The notes: generated from the letters alone by a model not told the origin. Shown: positions 28,838-37,876, counted from the stretch's first letter. The stretch: 64,000 bases of DNA from Caldalkalibacillus uzonensis (GCF_030814135.1 NZ_JAUSUQ010000008.1:1-64000); one strand, 5' to 3'. Made by a program: numbers and translations.

Positions 28838-29446
28838 ATGACAGTCAAGACTATCCCCCCCATTATTCTTGCTTCATCATCGCCCCGACGAAAAGAGCTG
28901 CTAAATAGTCTGGGCCTCGCTTATCATATACATCCCAGTCAGGCGGAAGAGACGTTTGATCCCCGGAATTCGCCTGAGATGGTGGTTCAAAAGCTGGCTC
29001 ACCAAAAGGCGTCTGATGTGGCCCGCCACTATGAACAGGGACTGGTGATTGGGGCTGATACCATCGTCGTGTTAAACGGTGAGGTGTTGGGCAAACCTAA
29101 GGATGAATCTGAGGCGTTTCAAATGCTGTCCCGCCTGCAGGGAGAGACGCATACCGTCTATTCAGGCCTTGCTGTCATCGATGCAGACAGCGGCAAAGAG
29201 TGTGTTGGCTGCCAGGGGACAAAAGTACTGATGCGGCCTATGGGTGCTGATGAGATTAAGGCCTACATTGCCACCGGTGAGCCCATGGACAAAGCCGGCA
29301 GTTATGCCATCCAAGGACTTGGGGCTACTTTGGTGGATAAAATCGAAGGAGACTACTTTACAGTGGTAGGGATGCCGGTTGCCTTATTGGCCCGCTTCCT
29401 GCACCAATTTGGCATCAATGTGTTAACAGTGGCTCGTCAATCTTGA
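28838..29446 (+). CDS. maf: Maf-family nucleotide pyrophosphatase (septum-associated Maf)
   Basis: 202 residues. Hydrolyses dTTP, UTP and modified nucleotides to monophosphates; in B. subtilis it can arrest septation when overproduced. Motifs: ILASSSPRRKELL at the N terminus, the VIGADTIVVL acidic motif and KAGSYAIQGLG. ATG start after GAGGAG. A TATAAT at 28740-28745 may be part of its promoter, but the -35 is poor. First gene of the maf-radC-mreBCD-minCD run. Confidence 0.95.
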   Translation: MTVKTIPPIILASSSPRRKELLNSLGLAYHIHPSQAEETFDPRNSPEMVVQKLAHQKASDVARHYEQGLVIGADTIVVLNGEVLGKPKDESEAFQMLSRLQGETHTVYSGLAVIDADSGKECVGCQGTKVLMRPMGADEIKAYIATGEPMDKAGSYAIQGLGATLVDKIEGDYFTVVGMPVALLARFLHQFGINVLTVARQS

Positions 29447-29462
29447 TTAATGGAGGGTGGCT

Positions 29463-30155
29463 ATGGCAACGGACAATTCTCCTTTGATGGTCCGTGACTA
29501 CCCGCAAGAAGAACGACCACGAGAACGGATGATCAAAGAAGGTGCTGAGGCACTGACGAATCAGGAGCTGTTGGCGATCTTACTGCGCACTGGAACGCAC
29601 CGGGAATCTGTGTTTCACCTGGCTTCCCGTATTTTAAAAGAAATTGGTTCGCTCAAGCGCCTGCACGATGTCAGTGTTGAGGAATTGATGCAGATTAAAG
29701 GTGTGGGACAAGCCAAGGCGGTACAGATTAAAGCGGGTGTGGAACTGGGAAGACGTGTGGCCCAAAAGCAGAAGGCCCCTTCTGCCATTCGTTCCCCCGA
29801 AGATGCGGCCGCCTACTTAATGGAGCGTTTAAGCCTGGAGATGCAGGAGATTTTTTATTGTTTGTATTTAAACACCAAGAATCAGGTGGTTTTTGAAAAA
29901 GCTGTTTTTATGGGAAGTTTGAATGCTTCCATTGTCCATCCCCGTGAGGTTTATAAAGAGGCGTTAAAGTGGAGTGCGGCCTCTATTATAGTGGCTCACA
30001 ACCATCCCAGCGGGGACCCTGCCCCCAGCCGTGAAGATATTGAAGTAACCAAACGTTTGCAACAGGCAGGGGAGATTTTGGGCATAGAGTGTCTGGATCA
30101 TCTGATCATTGGTGATGGTCGCTATACGAGCCTGAAAGAAAAAGGTTACATATAA
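29463..30155 (+). CDS. radC: RadC/JAMM-domain protein (YsxA)
   Basis: 230 residues. The N-terminal helix-hairpin-helix region (about 40-95, LMQIKGVGQAKAVQIKAGVELG) is followed by a JAMM/MPN metalloprotease-like domain with HNHPSGDPAPSREDIEVT as the zinc motif. The historical DNA-repair name is not supported by function; its role is unclear. I prefer ATG 29463, seven bases after GGAGG, to the GTG at 29457. Confidence 0.93.
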   Translation: MATDNSPLMVRDYPQEERPRERMIKEGAEALTNQELLAILLRTGTHRESVFHLASRILKEIGSLKRLHDVSVEELMQIKGVGQAKAVQIKAGVELGRRVAQKQKAPSAIRSPEDAAAYLMERLSLEMQEIFYCLYLNTKNQVVFEKAVFMGSLNASIVHPREVYKEALKWSAASIIVAHNHPSGDPAPSREDIEVTKRLQQAGEILGIECLDHLIIGDGRYTSLKEKGYI

Positions 30156-30199
30156 GCACAACACGATTTTGAGGGTTGCATGAAGGGAGAATACAAACC

Positions 30200-31204
30200 A
30201 TGTTTGGTGGATTTACAAGGGATATGGGCATCGATTTGGGAACGGCCAATACATTGGTCTACGTCAAAGGCAAAGGTGTGATTGTGCGGGAACCATCCGT
30301 GGTGGCGATTCGCACCGATACCGGGACGATTGAAGCAGTCGGCAATGAAGCAAAAAACATGATCGGCCGTACCCCTGGCCACATTGTGGCTGTGCGCCCC
30401 ATGAAAGACGGGGTGATTGCCGATTTTGAAACAACTGCCACCATGATGAAGCATTTCATTTCTCAAGCGCAGAAGACAAAACCGTGGTTGTCCCGTCGGC
30501 CTAATGTGGTCGTCTGTGTACCTTCCGGGATTACTGCTGTGGAAAAAAGAGCAGTCGAAGACGCCACCAAGCAGGCCGGAGCCAAAGAAGTGTTTACCAT
30601 TGAAGAACCGTTTGCCGCGGCCATTGGTGCCGATTTGCCAGTATGGGAGCCGACGGGCAGCATGATTGTAGATATTGGCGGCGGCACAACTGAGGTAGCC
30701 ATTATTTCTTTGGGCGGCATAGTGACCAGCCGTTCCATCCGGGTGGCTGGTGATGAAATGGATGACGCCATCATTCAATATGTGAAACGTAAATATAACT
30801 TAATGATTGGTGAACGTACGGCAGAACAACTGAAAATTGAGATTGGTACGGCAGACAGCGGTGATGAGTCGGAAGAAATGGAGATCCGCGGCCGGGACCT
30901 GGTCACGGGATTGCCTAAAACGATTACCATCACCTCCAAAGAGATTGCCGAAGCATTGCAAGATACGGTACAATCGATCATTGAAGCAGTTAAAATCACG
31001 CTGGAAAAAGCGCCACCCGAATTGGCTGCTGATGTCATGGACCGGGGGATTGTCATCACGGGGGGCGGTGCGTTACTCCGCAACCTGGACCATGTCTTAA
31101 GTGAAGAGACCGGCATCCCTGTCATTGTGGCGGAAAACGCCCTGGACAGCGTAGCCATCGGCACTGGCCGCTATTTGGAATACAAGTTCAGTTCTAGAAA
31201 ATAA
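30200..31204 (+). CDS. mreB: rod shape-determining actin homologue MreB
   Basis: 334 residues, actin-like ATPase. Phosphate 1 motif [19 protein letters not shown], phosphate 2 motif [14 protein letters not shown], adenosine motif [15 protein letters not shown]. Forms membrane-bound filaments that guide lateral wall synthesis with MreC and MreD. Start at ATG 30200 ([11 protein letters not shown]) after AAGGGAGA; an in-frame TTG at 30176 is less likely. Confidence 0.97.
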   Translation: MFGGFTRDMGIDLGTANTLVYVKGKGVIVREPSVVAIRTDTGTIEAVGNEAKNMIGRTPGHIVAVRPMKDGVIADFETTATMMKHFISQAQKTKPWLSRRPNVVVCVPSGITAVEKRAVEDATKQAGAKEVFTIEEPFAAAIGADLPVWEPTGSMIVDIGGGTTEVAIISLGGIVTSRSIRVAGDEMDDAIIQYVKRKYNLMIGERTAEQLKIEIGTADSGDESEEMEIRGRDLVTGLPKTITITSKEIAEALQDTVQSIIEAVKITLEKAPPELAADVMDRGIVITGGGALLRNLDHVLSEETGIPVIVAENALDSVAIGTGRYLEYKFSSRK

Positions 31205-31218
31205 GTAGGTGTATAACC

Positions 31219-32103
31219 TTGCCATCCTTTTTTTCCAATCGACGATTAATTGTGCTTTTGGTCAGCACCATTGTGATGGTGATGGTGGTTGGTGTCACCT
31301 TGAAAGAACGCCCCCAGCCAACGTGGGGGGAACAATTTATTCGTGATACCTTTGGTTTTTTCCAATCCCTTGCTTATAAGCCCGCTCGTCAGGTAGCGGG
31401 TTTCTTTGAGACTATCAATGAGTGGCGTACCCTTTATTCTGAAAATCAGCGCTTAAAGGCCAATTTGCAAGAGAATGCGAAATTGATGGCCAGAATACGG
31501 GAATTGGAACTGGAGAATGAGAGTTTAAAAGAGATGCTGGAAGTAGAGTCCAATTTGAGTGAGTATACGTTGCAAGCGGCGGAAGTGATCAGCCGCTCAC
31601 CTGACCGCTGGTATCAGCAAGTGACCATCAACAGGGGAGCCAAGCATGGTGTAGAAGCGAATATGGCGGTGATTACCACAGAAGGACTAATTGGCCGGGT
31701 TAAAAGTGTCTCTCAATTTACTTCTCAGGTGGAATTGTTAAGTGATGTCAACCGCACCATCCATATTTCAGCGATTGTCCAGGGACAGGAGCATATATTT
31801 GGCGTAATTGAAGGCTATGATCTGGAACGAGGCGCCCTTCTGTTTCAAAAAGTCCCCAAAGACACTCCTTTGGAAGAAGGACAGACAGTGATCACGTCCG
31901 GGATGGGCGGCATTATTCCCCGGGGCTTGTACATTGGTAAAATTATTGAGGTTGTGCCTGATCAGTATGATTTGACCCAATCTGCACTGGTAGAACCAGC
32001 TGCCAATTTATATCATCTGGATTATGTCTTCGTGGTGGAACGATCCTCTCTCCCTCCTGTAGACATTCCCGTATCTGCTGAAGATAAGGAGGGAACGGAG
32101 TGA
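31219..32103 (+). CDS. mreC: rod shape-determining protein MreC
   Basis: 294 residues. A single membrane segment near the N terminus (about 9-27), a coiled coil (about 65-115, with ELELENESLKEMLEVES), then the extracytoplasmic beta-barrel part (AEVISRSPDRWYQQVTINRG through GMGGIIPRGLYIGKI). TTG start at 31219 after TAGGTG. Scaffold between MreB and the penicillin-binding proteins. The stop overlaps the mreD start. Confidence 0.95.
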   Translation: MPSFFSNRRLIVLLVSTIVMVMVVGVTLKERPQPTWGEQFIRDTFGFFQSLAYKPARQVAGFFETINEWRTLYSENQRLKANLQENAKLMARIRELELENESLKEMLEVESNLSEYTLQAAEVISRSPDRWYQQVTINRGAKHGVEANMAVITTEGLIGRVKSVSQFTSQVELLSDVNRTIHISAIVQGQEHIFGVIEGYDLERGALLFQKVPKDTPLEEGQTVITSGMGGIIPRGLYIGKIIEVVPDQYDLTQSALVEPAANLYHLDYVFVVERSSLPPVDIPVSAEDKEGTE

Positions 32104-32621
32104 TGACCCGTTTTCTCTTTATCTTAACCATTTTTACCTTGCTTATCTTTGAAGGTACGGTAGTCCAAGTGTTTACGGCAGGATGGTGGGACCTGCATTT
32201 AACCATGGTCCCTCGTTTTGTTGTGGTCATGCTGATTTTTGCAGCATTGTTTTTGGGACGGGTTCAGGGACTGTTTATGGGGCTCATCTTTGGTCTGTTT
32301 TACGATATCATTTACGGCAGTGTGGTGGGCATTTACGCCTTTACCATGGCCATTATTGGTTATTTTACAGGCCTTGTCTTCCGCATTTTTCAGCAAAATA
32401 TTTTTTTGATTTGGTTAACGGTTTTGCTGGCTTTAGTTGCCTTCGAATTTATGGTGTACGGTTTAATGACTCTGGTTAATGTGACAGCGCTGGATCTGCA
32501 CATCTTCTTTTTTGACAAATTGCTCCCCACCCTGGTGCTCAATATGATTTTTGCCTTATTGGTTTCCTACCCTGCCCGTAACATTCTCATTCAAATGAGG
32601 GACGAAGAACAACAAATTTAA
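32100..32621 (+). CDS. mreD: rod shape-determining protein MreD
   Basis: 173 residues, almost entirely hydrophobic with five or six membrane spans. Start is GTG 32100, overlapping the mreC stop, or the next codon ATG 32103; AAGGAGG lies a few bases upstream. Part of the Rod complex with MreB and MreC. Confidence 0.92.
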   Translation: MMTRFLFILTIFTLLIFEGTVVQVFTAGWWDLHLTMVPRFVVVMLIFAALFLGRVQGLFMGLIFGLFYDIIYGSVVGIYAFTMAIIGYFTGLVFRIFQQNIFLIWLTVLLALVAFEFMVYGLMTLVNVTALDLHIFFFDKLLPTLVLNMIFALLVSYPARNILIQMRDEEQQI

Positions 32622-32683
32622 AGGGACTTAGCAGGAATTTGAAGACGCGGTGTTGAATAGTTCTTGCATGGGGTGATCTGTGC

Positions 32684-33382
32684 ATGTACACCACAAAATC
32701 AAATGTTACCATCAAAGGGACCAAAGATGGCCTTGTTTTTTACCTTGATGATACATGTGCCTACGAGGAACTGCTGGCGGAACTGGAAGATAAGTTGCAG
32801 GATCATCCTCAGTTTTTAAATGGCCCCTTGATTCACGTGACGATTCAATTGGGATACCGTTATTTAACGGATACACAACGTCGTGAGCTGCGGGACTTAA
32901 TTCGCACCCAGGGCAACCTGGTTGTGGACAAGATAGAGAGTCTGGTGGTACTCAGAGAGGAAGCAGAGCAAGCGCGGGCTGAAGCCGGCATCCAGGTCAT
33001 TTACAAAACGGTTCGTTCCGGGCAAGTGATTGAATCACCGGGCAATATACTGGTCTTAGGTGATGTCAATCCTGGCGGCCAAGTGGTAGCCGGCGGGCAT
33101 ATTTTTGTTTTAGGTGCCTTGCGGGGTATGGCTCACGCCGGTGTGAACGGGAACAGAGAAGCGATCATTGCGGCCTCTGTGTTGAGTCCTACCCAGCTGC
33201 GCATCGCTGCAGTGGTCAGCCGCCCGCCTGATGAGGTGGAAATATATGAACGGGAATTTGCGCATATTGCCGGGGATCAAATTGTCATTGACAAACTGCA
33301 ACACCTGTTACGTATCCGCCCACAATTAAAGGCGTTGTGTGCATCGATGGCCAACTTGTCATCTAAACAGCGACAAGGCTGA
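32684..33382 (+). CDS. minC: septum site-determining protein MinC
   Basis: 232 residues. N-terminal FtsZ-inhibiting domain (1-100), then the C-terminal right-handed beta-helix that binds MinD (about 110-210, with SGQVIESPGNILVLGDVNPGG and AGGHIFVLGALRGMAHAG). Blocks FtsZ assembly near the poles. ATG start after GGGGTGAT. minD follows with a short gap. Confidence 0.95.
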   Translation: MYTTKSNVTIKGTKDGLVFYLDDTCAYEELLAELEDKLQDHPQFLNGPLIHVTIQLGYRYLTDTQRRELRDLIRTQGNLVVDKIESLVVLREEAEQARAEAGIQVIYKTVRSGQVIESPGNILVLGDVNPGGQVVAGGHIFVLGALRGMAHAGVNGNREAIIAASVLSPTQLRIAAVVSRPPDEVEIYEREFAHIAGDQIVIDKLQHLLRIRPQLKALCASMANLSSKQRQG

Positions 33383-33419
33383 ACATGTTAACAGGCAGGG
33401 TGAAAGAGGAGGGTCCAAC

Positions 33420-34217
33420 GTGGGAGAAGCAATTGTCATTACTTCGGGAAAAGGCGGAGTTGGTAAAACAACGACATCGGCTAACATCGGCACGGCTCTG
33501 GCTTTACAGGGCAAAAAGGTATGTCTGGTGGATACGGATATTGGTTTGCGTAATTTGGATGTGGTGATGGGCCTTGAAAACCGCATCATCTATGATTTGG
33601 TTGATGTGGCCGAAGGAAATTGCCGCTTAAAACAAGCTTTAATCAAAGATAAGCGCTTTGACGAGCTGTACTTGCTGCCAGCTGCCCAGACCAAGGATAA
33701 AGATGCAGTAGCTCCGGAGCAGATCAGCGGCATCATTGCTGAATTAAAGCAAGATCATGACTATGTGATCATCGATTGTCCAGCCGGGATTGAACAAGGG
33801 TTTAAAAACGCGGTGGCCGGGGCAGACAGGGCGATTGTGGTGACCACGCCAGAAGTATCTGCTGTTCGTGACGCTGACCGCATCATCGGCCTGTTGGAGT
33901 CGTTCAAAATTCAAAATCCCCGTCTGATTGTCAATCGCATCCGCCCCCAGATGATGAAAAGAGGAGAAATGCTGGATGTGGATGAAATCGTCAATATTCT
34001 GGGCATTGATTTGCTGGGCATTGTGCCCGATGACGAGCAAGTGATCAAATCTTCCAATCTGGGCGAACCTACGGTCATCAATCCCAACACCAAGGCTGCC
34101 ATAGCTTACCGCAATATTGCCCGCCGTATTTTAGGCGACAGTGTGCCGTTAATGAAACTGGACGAAGATAAGGGTGTGCTGTCCAAAGTAAAACGGCTGT
34201 TGGGCATCAGATCTTAA
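33420..34217 (+). CDS. minD: septum site-determining ATPase MinD
   Basis: 265 residues. Deviant Walker A SGKGGVGKTTTSANIG (from about residue 9), Walker B DYVIIDCPAGIE, and a C-terminal amphipathic helix (VLSKVKRLLGIRS) that attaches it to the membrane. Start is GTG 33420 (MGEAIVITSG) after AGAGGAGGG. Recruits MinC. A strong hairpin follows the gene. Confidence 0.97.
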   Translation: MGEAIVITSGKGGVGKTTTSANIGTALALQGKKVCLVDTDIGLRNLDVVMGLENRIIYDLVDVAEGNCRLKQALIKDKRFDELYLLPAAQTKDKDAVAPEQISGIIAELKQDHDYVIIDCPAGIEQGFKNAVAGADRAIVVTTPEVSAVRDADRIIGLLESFKIQNPRLIVNRIRPQMMKRGEMLDVDEIVNILGIDLLGIVPDDEQVIKSSNLGEPTVINPNTKAAIAYRNIARRILGDSVPLMKLDEDKGVLSKVKRLLGIRS

Positions 34218-34254
34218 GCATCAGACTGACCCATCGTTTGATCATGCTATGCAT

Positions 34255-34316
34255 AAGGCTCCTTGCTGTAACACATGCTAATTGCAAACAGCATGTATAA
34301 AGCAAAGGAGCTTTTT
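34255..34316 (+). terminator. terminator after minD that also covers the next ribosome site
   Basis: AAGGCTCCTT-GC (34255-34266) pairs with GCAAAGGAGCTTTT (34302-34315), and an inner perfect stem ACATGCT (34273-34279) / AGCATGT (34290-34296) stacks above it. A T run follows. The 3' arm contains AAAGGAG, the only ribosome site for the small gene that starts at 34319. Confidence 0.8.
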
Positions 34317-34318
34317 CT

Positions 34319-34606
34319 ATGCCCAAAAAAAGGCGAGACACCTTGGAAAAAAGCGGGGAACATAACCCGTTTACCCCGTTGTCAACCGAATATCACAACC
34401 TCCACTCCCGGACACTGGAGGAATTTCCTGAAGGGCCTTATGGCTCCCCTCTCCAGGGCCTCTTGGGTAAACAATCCGGCTGGGATACCGGAGAAGAAGT
34501 CAATCCCATCTTCTCTTATGAAAATGAGCAGTTGCATGAAGCGGCCACCCGCCCCTATCCCCAAGCGGATCCCCTGCGCAAAAATCCGGAAGGCCATCCG
34601 GAATAG
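34319..34606 (+). CDS. small acidic hydrophilic protein of unknown function
   Basis: 95 residues; ATG start eight bases after AAAGGAG, which is part of the preceding terminator-like hairpin. The protein is rich in Pro, Glu, His and Asn, with EHNPFTPLSTEYHNLHS, an EEFPEGPYGSPLQGLLG stretch and a C-terminal PQADPLRKNPEGHPE. No membrane segment, no cysteine. Its own terminator follows. Placed between minD and spoIVFA, where B. subtilis has no gene. I do not recognise it; the arrangement of good start, length and private terminator argues that it is real. Confidence 0.6.
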   Translation: MPKKRRDTLEKSGEHNPFTPLSTEYHNLHSRTLEEFPEGPYGSPLQGLLGKQSGWDTGEEVNPIFSYENEQLHEAATRPYPQADPLRKNPEGHPE

Positions 34607-34626
34607 GAAACTGTCTTTTAAGAAGA

Positions 34627-34664
34627 AGAGAGCATAATGCAGAGAGCATGATGCTCTCTTTTTT
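34627..34664 (+). terminator. terminator after the small gene at 34319
   Basis: AGAGAGCATAATGC (34627-34640 region) pairs with GCATGATGCTCTCT (34646-34659) with a single mismatch, followed by TTTTTT. Confidence 0.9.
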
Positions 34665-34672
34665 CGTAAGAG

Positions 34673-34701
34673 GCATATCCCAAGTAGACAAGTCATATAA
34701 G
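34673..34701 (+). promoter_or_regulatory. probable sigma-E promoter of spoIVFA-spoIVFB
   Basis: GCATATC (34673-34679), 14 bases, CATATAAG (34694-34701). This fits the sigma-E pattern (KMATATT, 13-15 bases, CATACAMT) with 6/7 and 6/8 matches and lies ~60 bases before the spoIVFA start. The B. subtilis spoIVF operon is sigma-E dependent. Confidence 0.6.
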
Positions 34702-34762
34702 TTAGTAACGATGGCCAAACAGACAAGACTGGGTGAGCGACTTGTAAGGGAGTGATCAAGCT

Positions 34763-35521
34763 GTGAGTGTCAAACATTACAGAAAAGGAGTGAAAAAGCG
34801 CCGTGAAGAACGGTTACGGCTGTTAAAAGCCAAACAGCGCCGCTCTAACCCCATTTCTTTCCGGGAAGGGGGGAACGTACCGTCTCAACCCTCCTTCCCA
34901 CGTTCCCGGACAGGAGGACGTGCGTCTTCTACACTGATGTTTAAAATGATTTGCGCCATGCTCCTGTTTACCACTGTGCTAATGGTGATGAACACAGATC
35001 ACCCTCAGCTTAGAGAGGCCAAAACGTTCATCAGGGATGTGATGACGCTCGATTTTAATGTCGAAGGAGTGATGGCCCTGTATGAGCAAAAGGTTGGCAG
35101 CCAACTTGGTTTTCTGCCCCAATTCATAGCCAAAGATGACAACTCCCATCCCCACAGCTCAGATTATGTGCTTCCCGTATCAGGGGCTCGAATTGTTTCC
35201 GGTTTTAACCAGGATCAACAAGGCATTGTGCTGGAGACGGGAACAACTTTGCCTGTGGAAGTGATTAAAGAAGGGTGGGTCACCTATGTGGGTGAGAAGG
35301 ACGGGCTGGGCCAGGTGGTGATTATTGACCATGGCCAAGGAGAGGAATCGTGGTATGGCCAGTTGCAGGAAATTAAAGTCCAACTGTACGATTGGGTTAA
35401 GCAGGGAGAGGTGATTGGAACCACCAGTGTACAGGAGGGAAGCCAAGAGGGTGTGCTGTATTTTGCCTTGCGTAGAGACGCTGTATTTATAGACCCCTTG
35501 GACGTGATTCCATTTGAGTAA
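34763..35521 (+). CDS. spoIVFA: stage IV sporulation protein FA
   Basis: 252 residues. A very basic N terminus (KGVKKRREERLRLLKAKQRR), one membrane segment at about 59-75 (FKMICAMLLFTTVLMVM), and a C-terminal M23/LytM-like domain (about 135-250) without the zinc-binding histidines of an active peptidase. Anchors and inhibits SpoIVFB in the outer forespore membrane until the forespore signals. GTG start after AAGGGAGTGAT. The stop overlaps the spoIVFB start by eight bases. Confidence 0.92.
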   Translation: MSVKHYRKGVKKRREERLRLLKAKQRRSNPISFREGGNVPSQPSFPRSRTGGRASSTLMFKMICAMLLFTTVLMVMNTDHPQLREAKTFIRDVMTLDFNVEGVMALYEQKVGSQLGFLPQFIAKDDNSHPHSSDYVLPVSGARIVSGFNQDQQGIVLETGTTLPVEVIKEGWVTYVGEKDGLGQVVIIDHGQGEESWYGQLQEIKVQLYDWVKQGEVIGTTSVQEGSQEGVLYFALRRDAVFIDPLDVIPFE

Positions 35522-36368
35522 AGTGGCTATTCACCCCTTATTTTACATTATATTTTTATTTGCTGTACTGCATGGATTTATCTATGAACTGCTGCTCTTG
35601 TTCATCATTGTCATTATTCATGAACTGGGACATGTTTGCACGGCCCTTAGTTTGGGGTGGCGGGTGAAAAAGGTGGAGCTCTTGCCTTTTGGCGGTGTTG
35701 CTGAAGTGGAAGAACACGGAAATAAAGCCCCCCGCGAAGAGGGCTGGGTGATTATTGCTGGTCCTCTGATGAATGTGATCATGGTTGCGGTGGCTTTGTT
35801 CTGTTTACAGTGGGGATGGTGGAGCCCATCCTTCAGTTATCAGTTCATCGAATATAACCTGATTATTTTAATCTTTAATCTGTTGCCCATTTGGCCGCTG
35901 GATGGGGGAAAGCTGTTGCAGCTGGGACTCTCTCTGTATGTGCCGTATAAAAAAGCGATTCAACACTCTCTGCTGGTGAGTGGAGGGTGTTTTGTTTTCT
36001 ATGTTCTGGTTGTTCTTATCTTTTTTCCTTCTTATTTTTCGTTATGGGTGATGGCCGTATTTCTGTTTATTTCCCAATGGATGGAATGGAAGCAGGTCCC
36101 CTATCAATTTATGCGTTTTTTATTGGAAAGACAAAAGCAGCACCACAACAGGGAAGTCTTCAAAGATCGGGATATATTAAGTGTCACCTTGTTTCCCCAG
36201 CATAGCATTAAAGAGGCACTGGAGCAGATGTTCCGTCACAAACACCACTATTTTTGTGTCATCACCCCTGCCGGGAAAGTGGACCAGGTCATCACTGAAC
36301 AGGAGTTGTTGCACTGTTTTTTTAACGGCTGCGGGGGGAATCGGACAGTGGGGGAGATTTTCCGTTAA
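35514..36368 (+). CDS. spoIVFB: sigma-K processing intramembrane metalloprotease SpoIVFB
   Basis: 284 residues, site-2-protease family. Zinc motif HELGH at residues 36-40 within a membrane helix; the second motif LLPIWPLDGGK supplies the third ligand. Six hydrophobic segments, then a cytoplasmic CBS-like domain (about 205-284, DILSVTLFPQHSIKEAL to NRTVGEIF) that senses ATP in B. subtilis. Cleaves pro-sigma-K in the mother cell. TTG start at 35514 inside spoIVFA, so the two are translationally coupled. Confidence 0.95.
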   Translation: MSKVAIHPLFYIIFLFAVLHGFIYELLLLFIIVIIHELGHVCTALSLGWRVKKVELLPFGGVAEVEEHGNKAPREEGWVIIAGPLMNVIMVAVALFCLQWGWWSPSFSYQFIEYNLIILIFNLLPIWPLDGGKLLQLGLSLYVPYKKAIQHSLLVSGGCFVFYVLVVLIFFPSYFSLWVMAVFLFISQWMEWKQVPYQFMRFLLERQKQHHNREVFKDRDILSVTLFPQHSIKEALEQMFRHKHHYFCVITPAGKVDQVITEQELLHCFFNGCGGNRTVGEIFR

Positions 36369-36377
36369 CGTTCTTTG

Positions 36378-36384
36378 CCACTCT
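36378..36384 (+). repeat. left target-site repeat of the UPF0236 element
   Basis: CCACTCT at 36378-36384 recurs at 37992-37998 on the other side of the element; the identity extends to CCACTCTTGT if the first bases of the element are counted. Exact length of the duplication is therefore 7-10 bases. Confidence 0.6.
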
Positions 36385-36462
36385 TGTGTAAGAGTAAAAT
36401 GTTTGTGGGCAGAGGGAAGAATGAGTAAATGAATTAAAATGATGATCGTTGGATATAGAAAA

Positions 36463-36526
36463 AGGGCCCTTCTCCTTGGTAGAGTGTTAAATGGGAAAAA
36501 CCAACACCAAGAAAGGAGAAGGCCCT
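36463..36526 (+). promoter_or_regulatory. hairpin covering the transposase ribosome site
   Basis: AGGGCC (36463-36468) and TTCTCCTT (36470-36477) pair with AAGGAGAA (36513-36520) and GGCCCT (36521-36526), with GTGTT/AACAC extending the stem. The Shine-Dalgarno AAGGAG is in the 3' arm, immediately before the ATG at 36527. This arrangement would block translation from transcripts entering the element from outside, as known for IS10 and IS50. Confidence 0.65.
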
Positions 36527-37876
36527 ATGCAAAAGCTTACCACGAAAATCCCCACAATAAAAGATCTCGAAGGCTTATTGTTTCGGAAATTGCAGGAGCA
36601 GTTTTCAGAGGGGATGCGCCGGATTTTGGAGGCGCTGGACGATTGGATCATGGAACAACGGGATACCGCTCGCTTTCGCCTCAAAGACCAACGAGAGATC
36701 AGTATCGATACATTGTTTGGCACGGTTCGGTTCAAACGGCGGTTGTACCTGGACCGGAAGACAGGGAAGCATGTCTTTTTGCTGGATCGGATGATGCAAT
36801 ATGAGGGTCGGGACAAACTCAGTCCGAACCTGGAGGAGTTGGCGATCCAGTTTGCCAGCCAGGGGCCATCGTATCGGGATAGCGCCCAGCGTCTGGAAGC
36901 CTTGTTGGGATATCGGGTACTGAGTCATGAAGCCATCCGGGACAAACTCATCGTGCAGGCTGAACGTACAGAACCTTCGGAAGGGGAACGGCGTCCCGTC
37001 CGGGTATTGTTCGTGGAAGTGGACGGACTGTATACCAAACTGCAACGAGAGCGACGCCGCGGGATGGAAAATCGTATAGCAGTGGTGCATGAGGGATGGG
37101 AAAGCGAAGGGGGACGGGTACGGCTGAAGGCGAAGCGGTATTATTACCATACAGGTGACGGCGATTTTTGGGAAGGATTTGGTGATTTTTTGGTGCAACA
37201 CTACGATATGGATGAACAGACGTGGCTGGTGGTGAATGGGGACGGAGCGGACTGGATCGGGGAATGTACTTCATACTTTACCCGTTGCATCTATACATTG
37301 GACCGGTTTCATGTCGTTCGGGAGCTAAGGCGGTATGTGGGACATTTGCCGAAAGTATGGAAAGCGATTCGAAAGTCATTGGCTTCGTTCGATGCCGATA
37401 TGTTGCTGGAGACCCTAGCGGCCGTTCCGGAAACGCAAATTGCGGAAGAGTGGCGGGAGGAATGGAGAAAGTACCGGGCGTTTTTGAAACATCATCGGGA
37501 ACATTTGAGAGATTACCGGGACAAATTGCGCAAAGCAGGTATAGACACGAGCAAAATGAGGCCGATGGGAAGCGCAGAGGCGCAAATGCGCATCATGGCC
37601 AAACGGACCAAACGGGGAGGATATAGTTGGAGTGTCCGGGGCGTACGAGCCATGCTAAAAACAATCATGAAATCCAAGGAAGGACGTCCCTTGACGAATC
37701 TGAAAGGGGACACGAGCCAAAACTTTCCGTTTGTAAATACTACGATCCGCCAGTGGTTGCAGGAAGTGAAACGACAGTCGAAAGGGTGTATCAACGGGAC
37801 GATCCGCTTGTTGTTGGGTCCGATGCAAAGCAGTCCGACAGGGAGAGCATTGAAAGGATTGATAAGAGGAAATTAA
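36527..37876 (+). CDS. UPF0236-family transposase
   Basis: 449 residues. Features of the family: an N-terminal helical part, VLFVEVDGLYTKLQ (first acidic residue), LVVNGDGADWIG (second), LDRFHVVRELRRY, and MRPMGSAEAQMRIMAKR (Glu) toward the C terminus, which I read as a DDE-type triad. The reading frame is intact, so the element may be active. Start at ATG 36527 in the hairpin-covered context; an in-frame ATG at 36491 lies inside the hairpin loop. Related to the fragment at the left edge of the window. Confidence 0.88.
   Translation: MQKLTTKIPTIKDLEGLLFRKLQEQFSEGMRRILEALDDWIMEQRDTARFRLKDQREISIDTLFGTVRFKRRLYLDRKTGKHVFLLDRMMQYEGRDKLSPNLEELAIQFASQGPSYRDSAQRLEALLGYRVLSHEAIRDKLIVQAERTEPSEGERRPVRVLFVEVDGLYTKLQRERRRGMENRIAVVHEGWESEGGRVRLKAKRYYYHTGDGDFWEGFGDFLVQHYDMDEQTWLVVNGDGADWIGECTSYFTRCIYTLDRFHVVRELRRYVGHLPKVWKAIRKSLASFDADMLLETLAAVPETQIAEEWREEWRKYRAFLKHHREHLRDYRDKLRKAGIDTSKMRPMGSAEAQMRIMAKRTKRGGYSWSVRGVRAMLKTIMKSKEGRPLTNLKGDTSQNFPFVNTTIRQWLQEVKRQSKGCINGTIRLLLGPMQSSPTGRALKGLIRGN

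Noticed and set aside
28596-28841. 81-codon open frame between spoIIB and maf
   Set aside because: It reads through a strong terminator hairpin and lacks a ribosome site.
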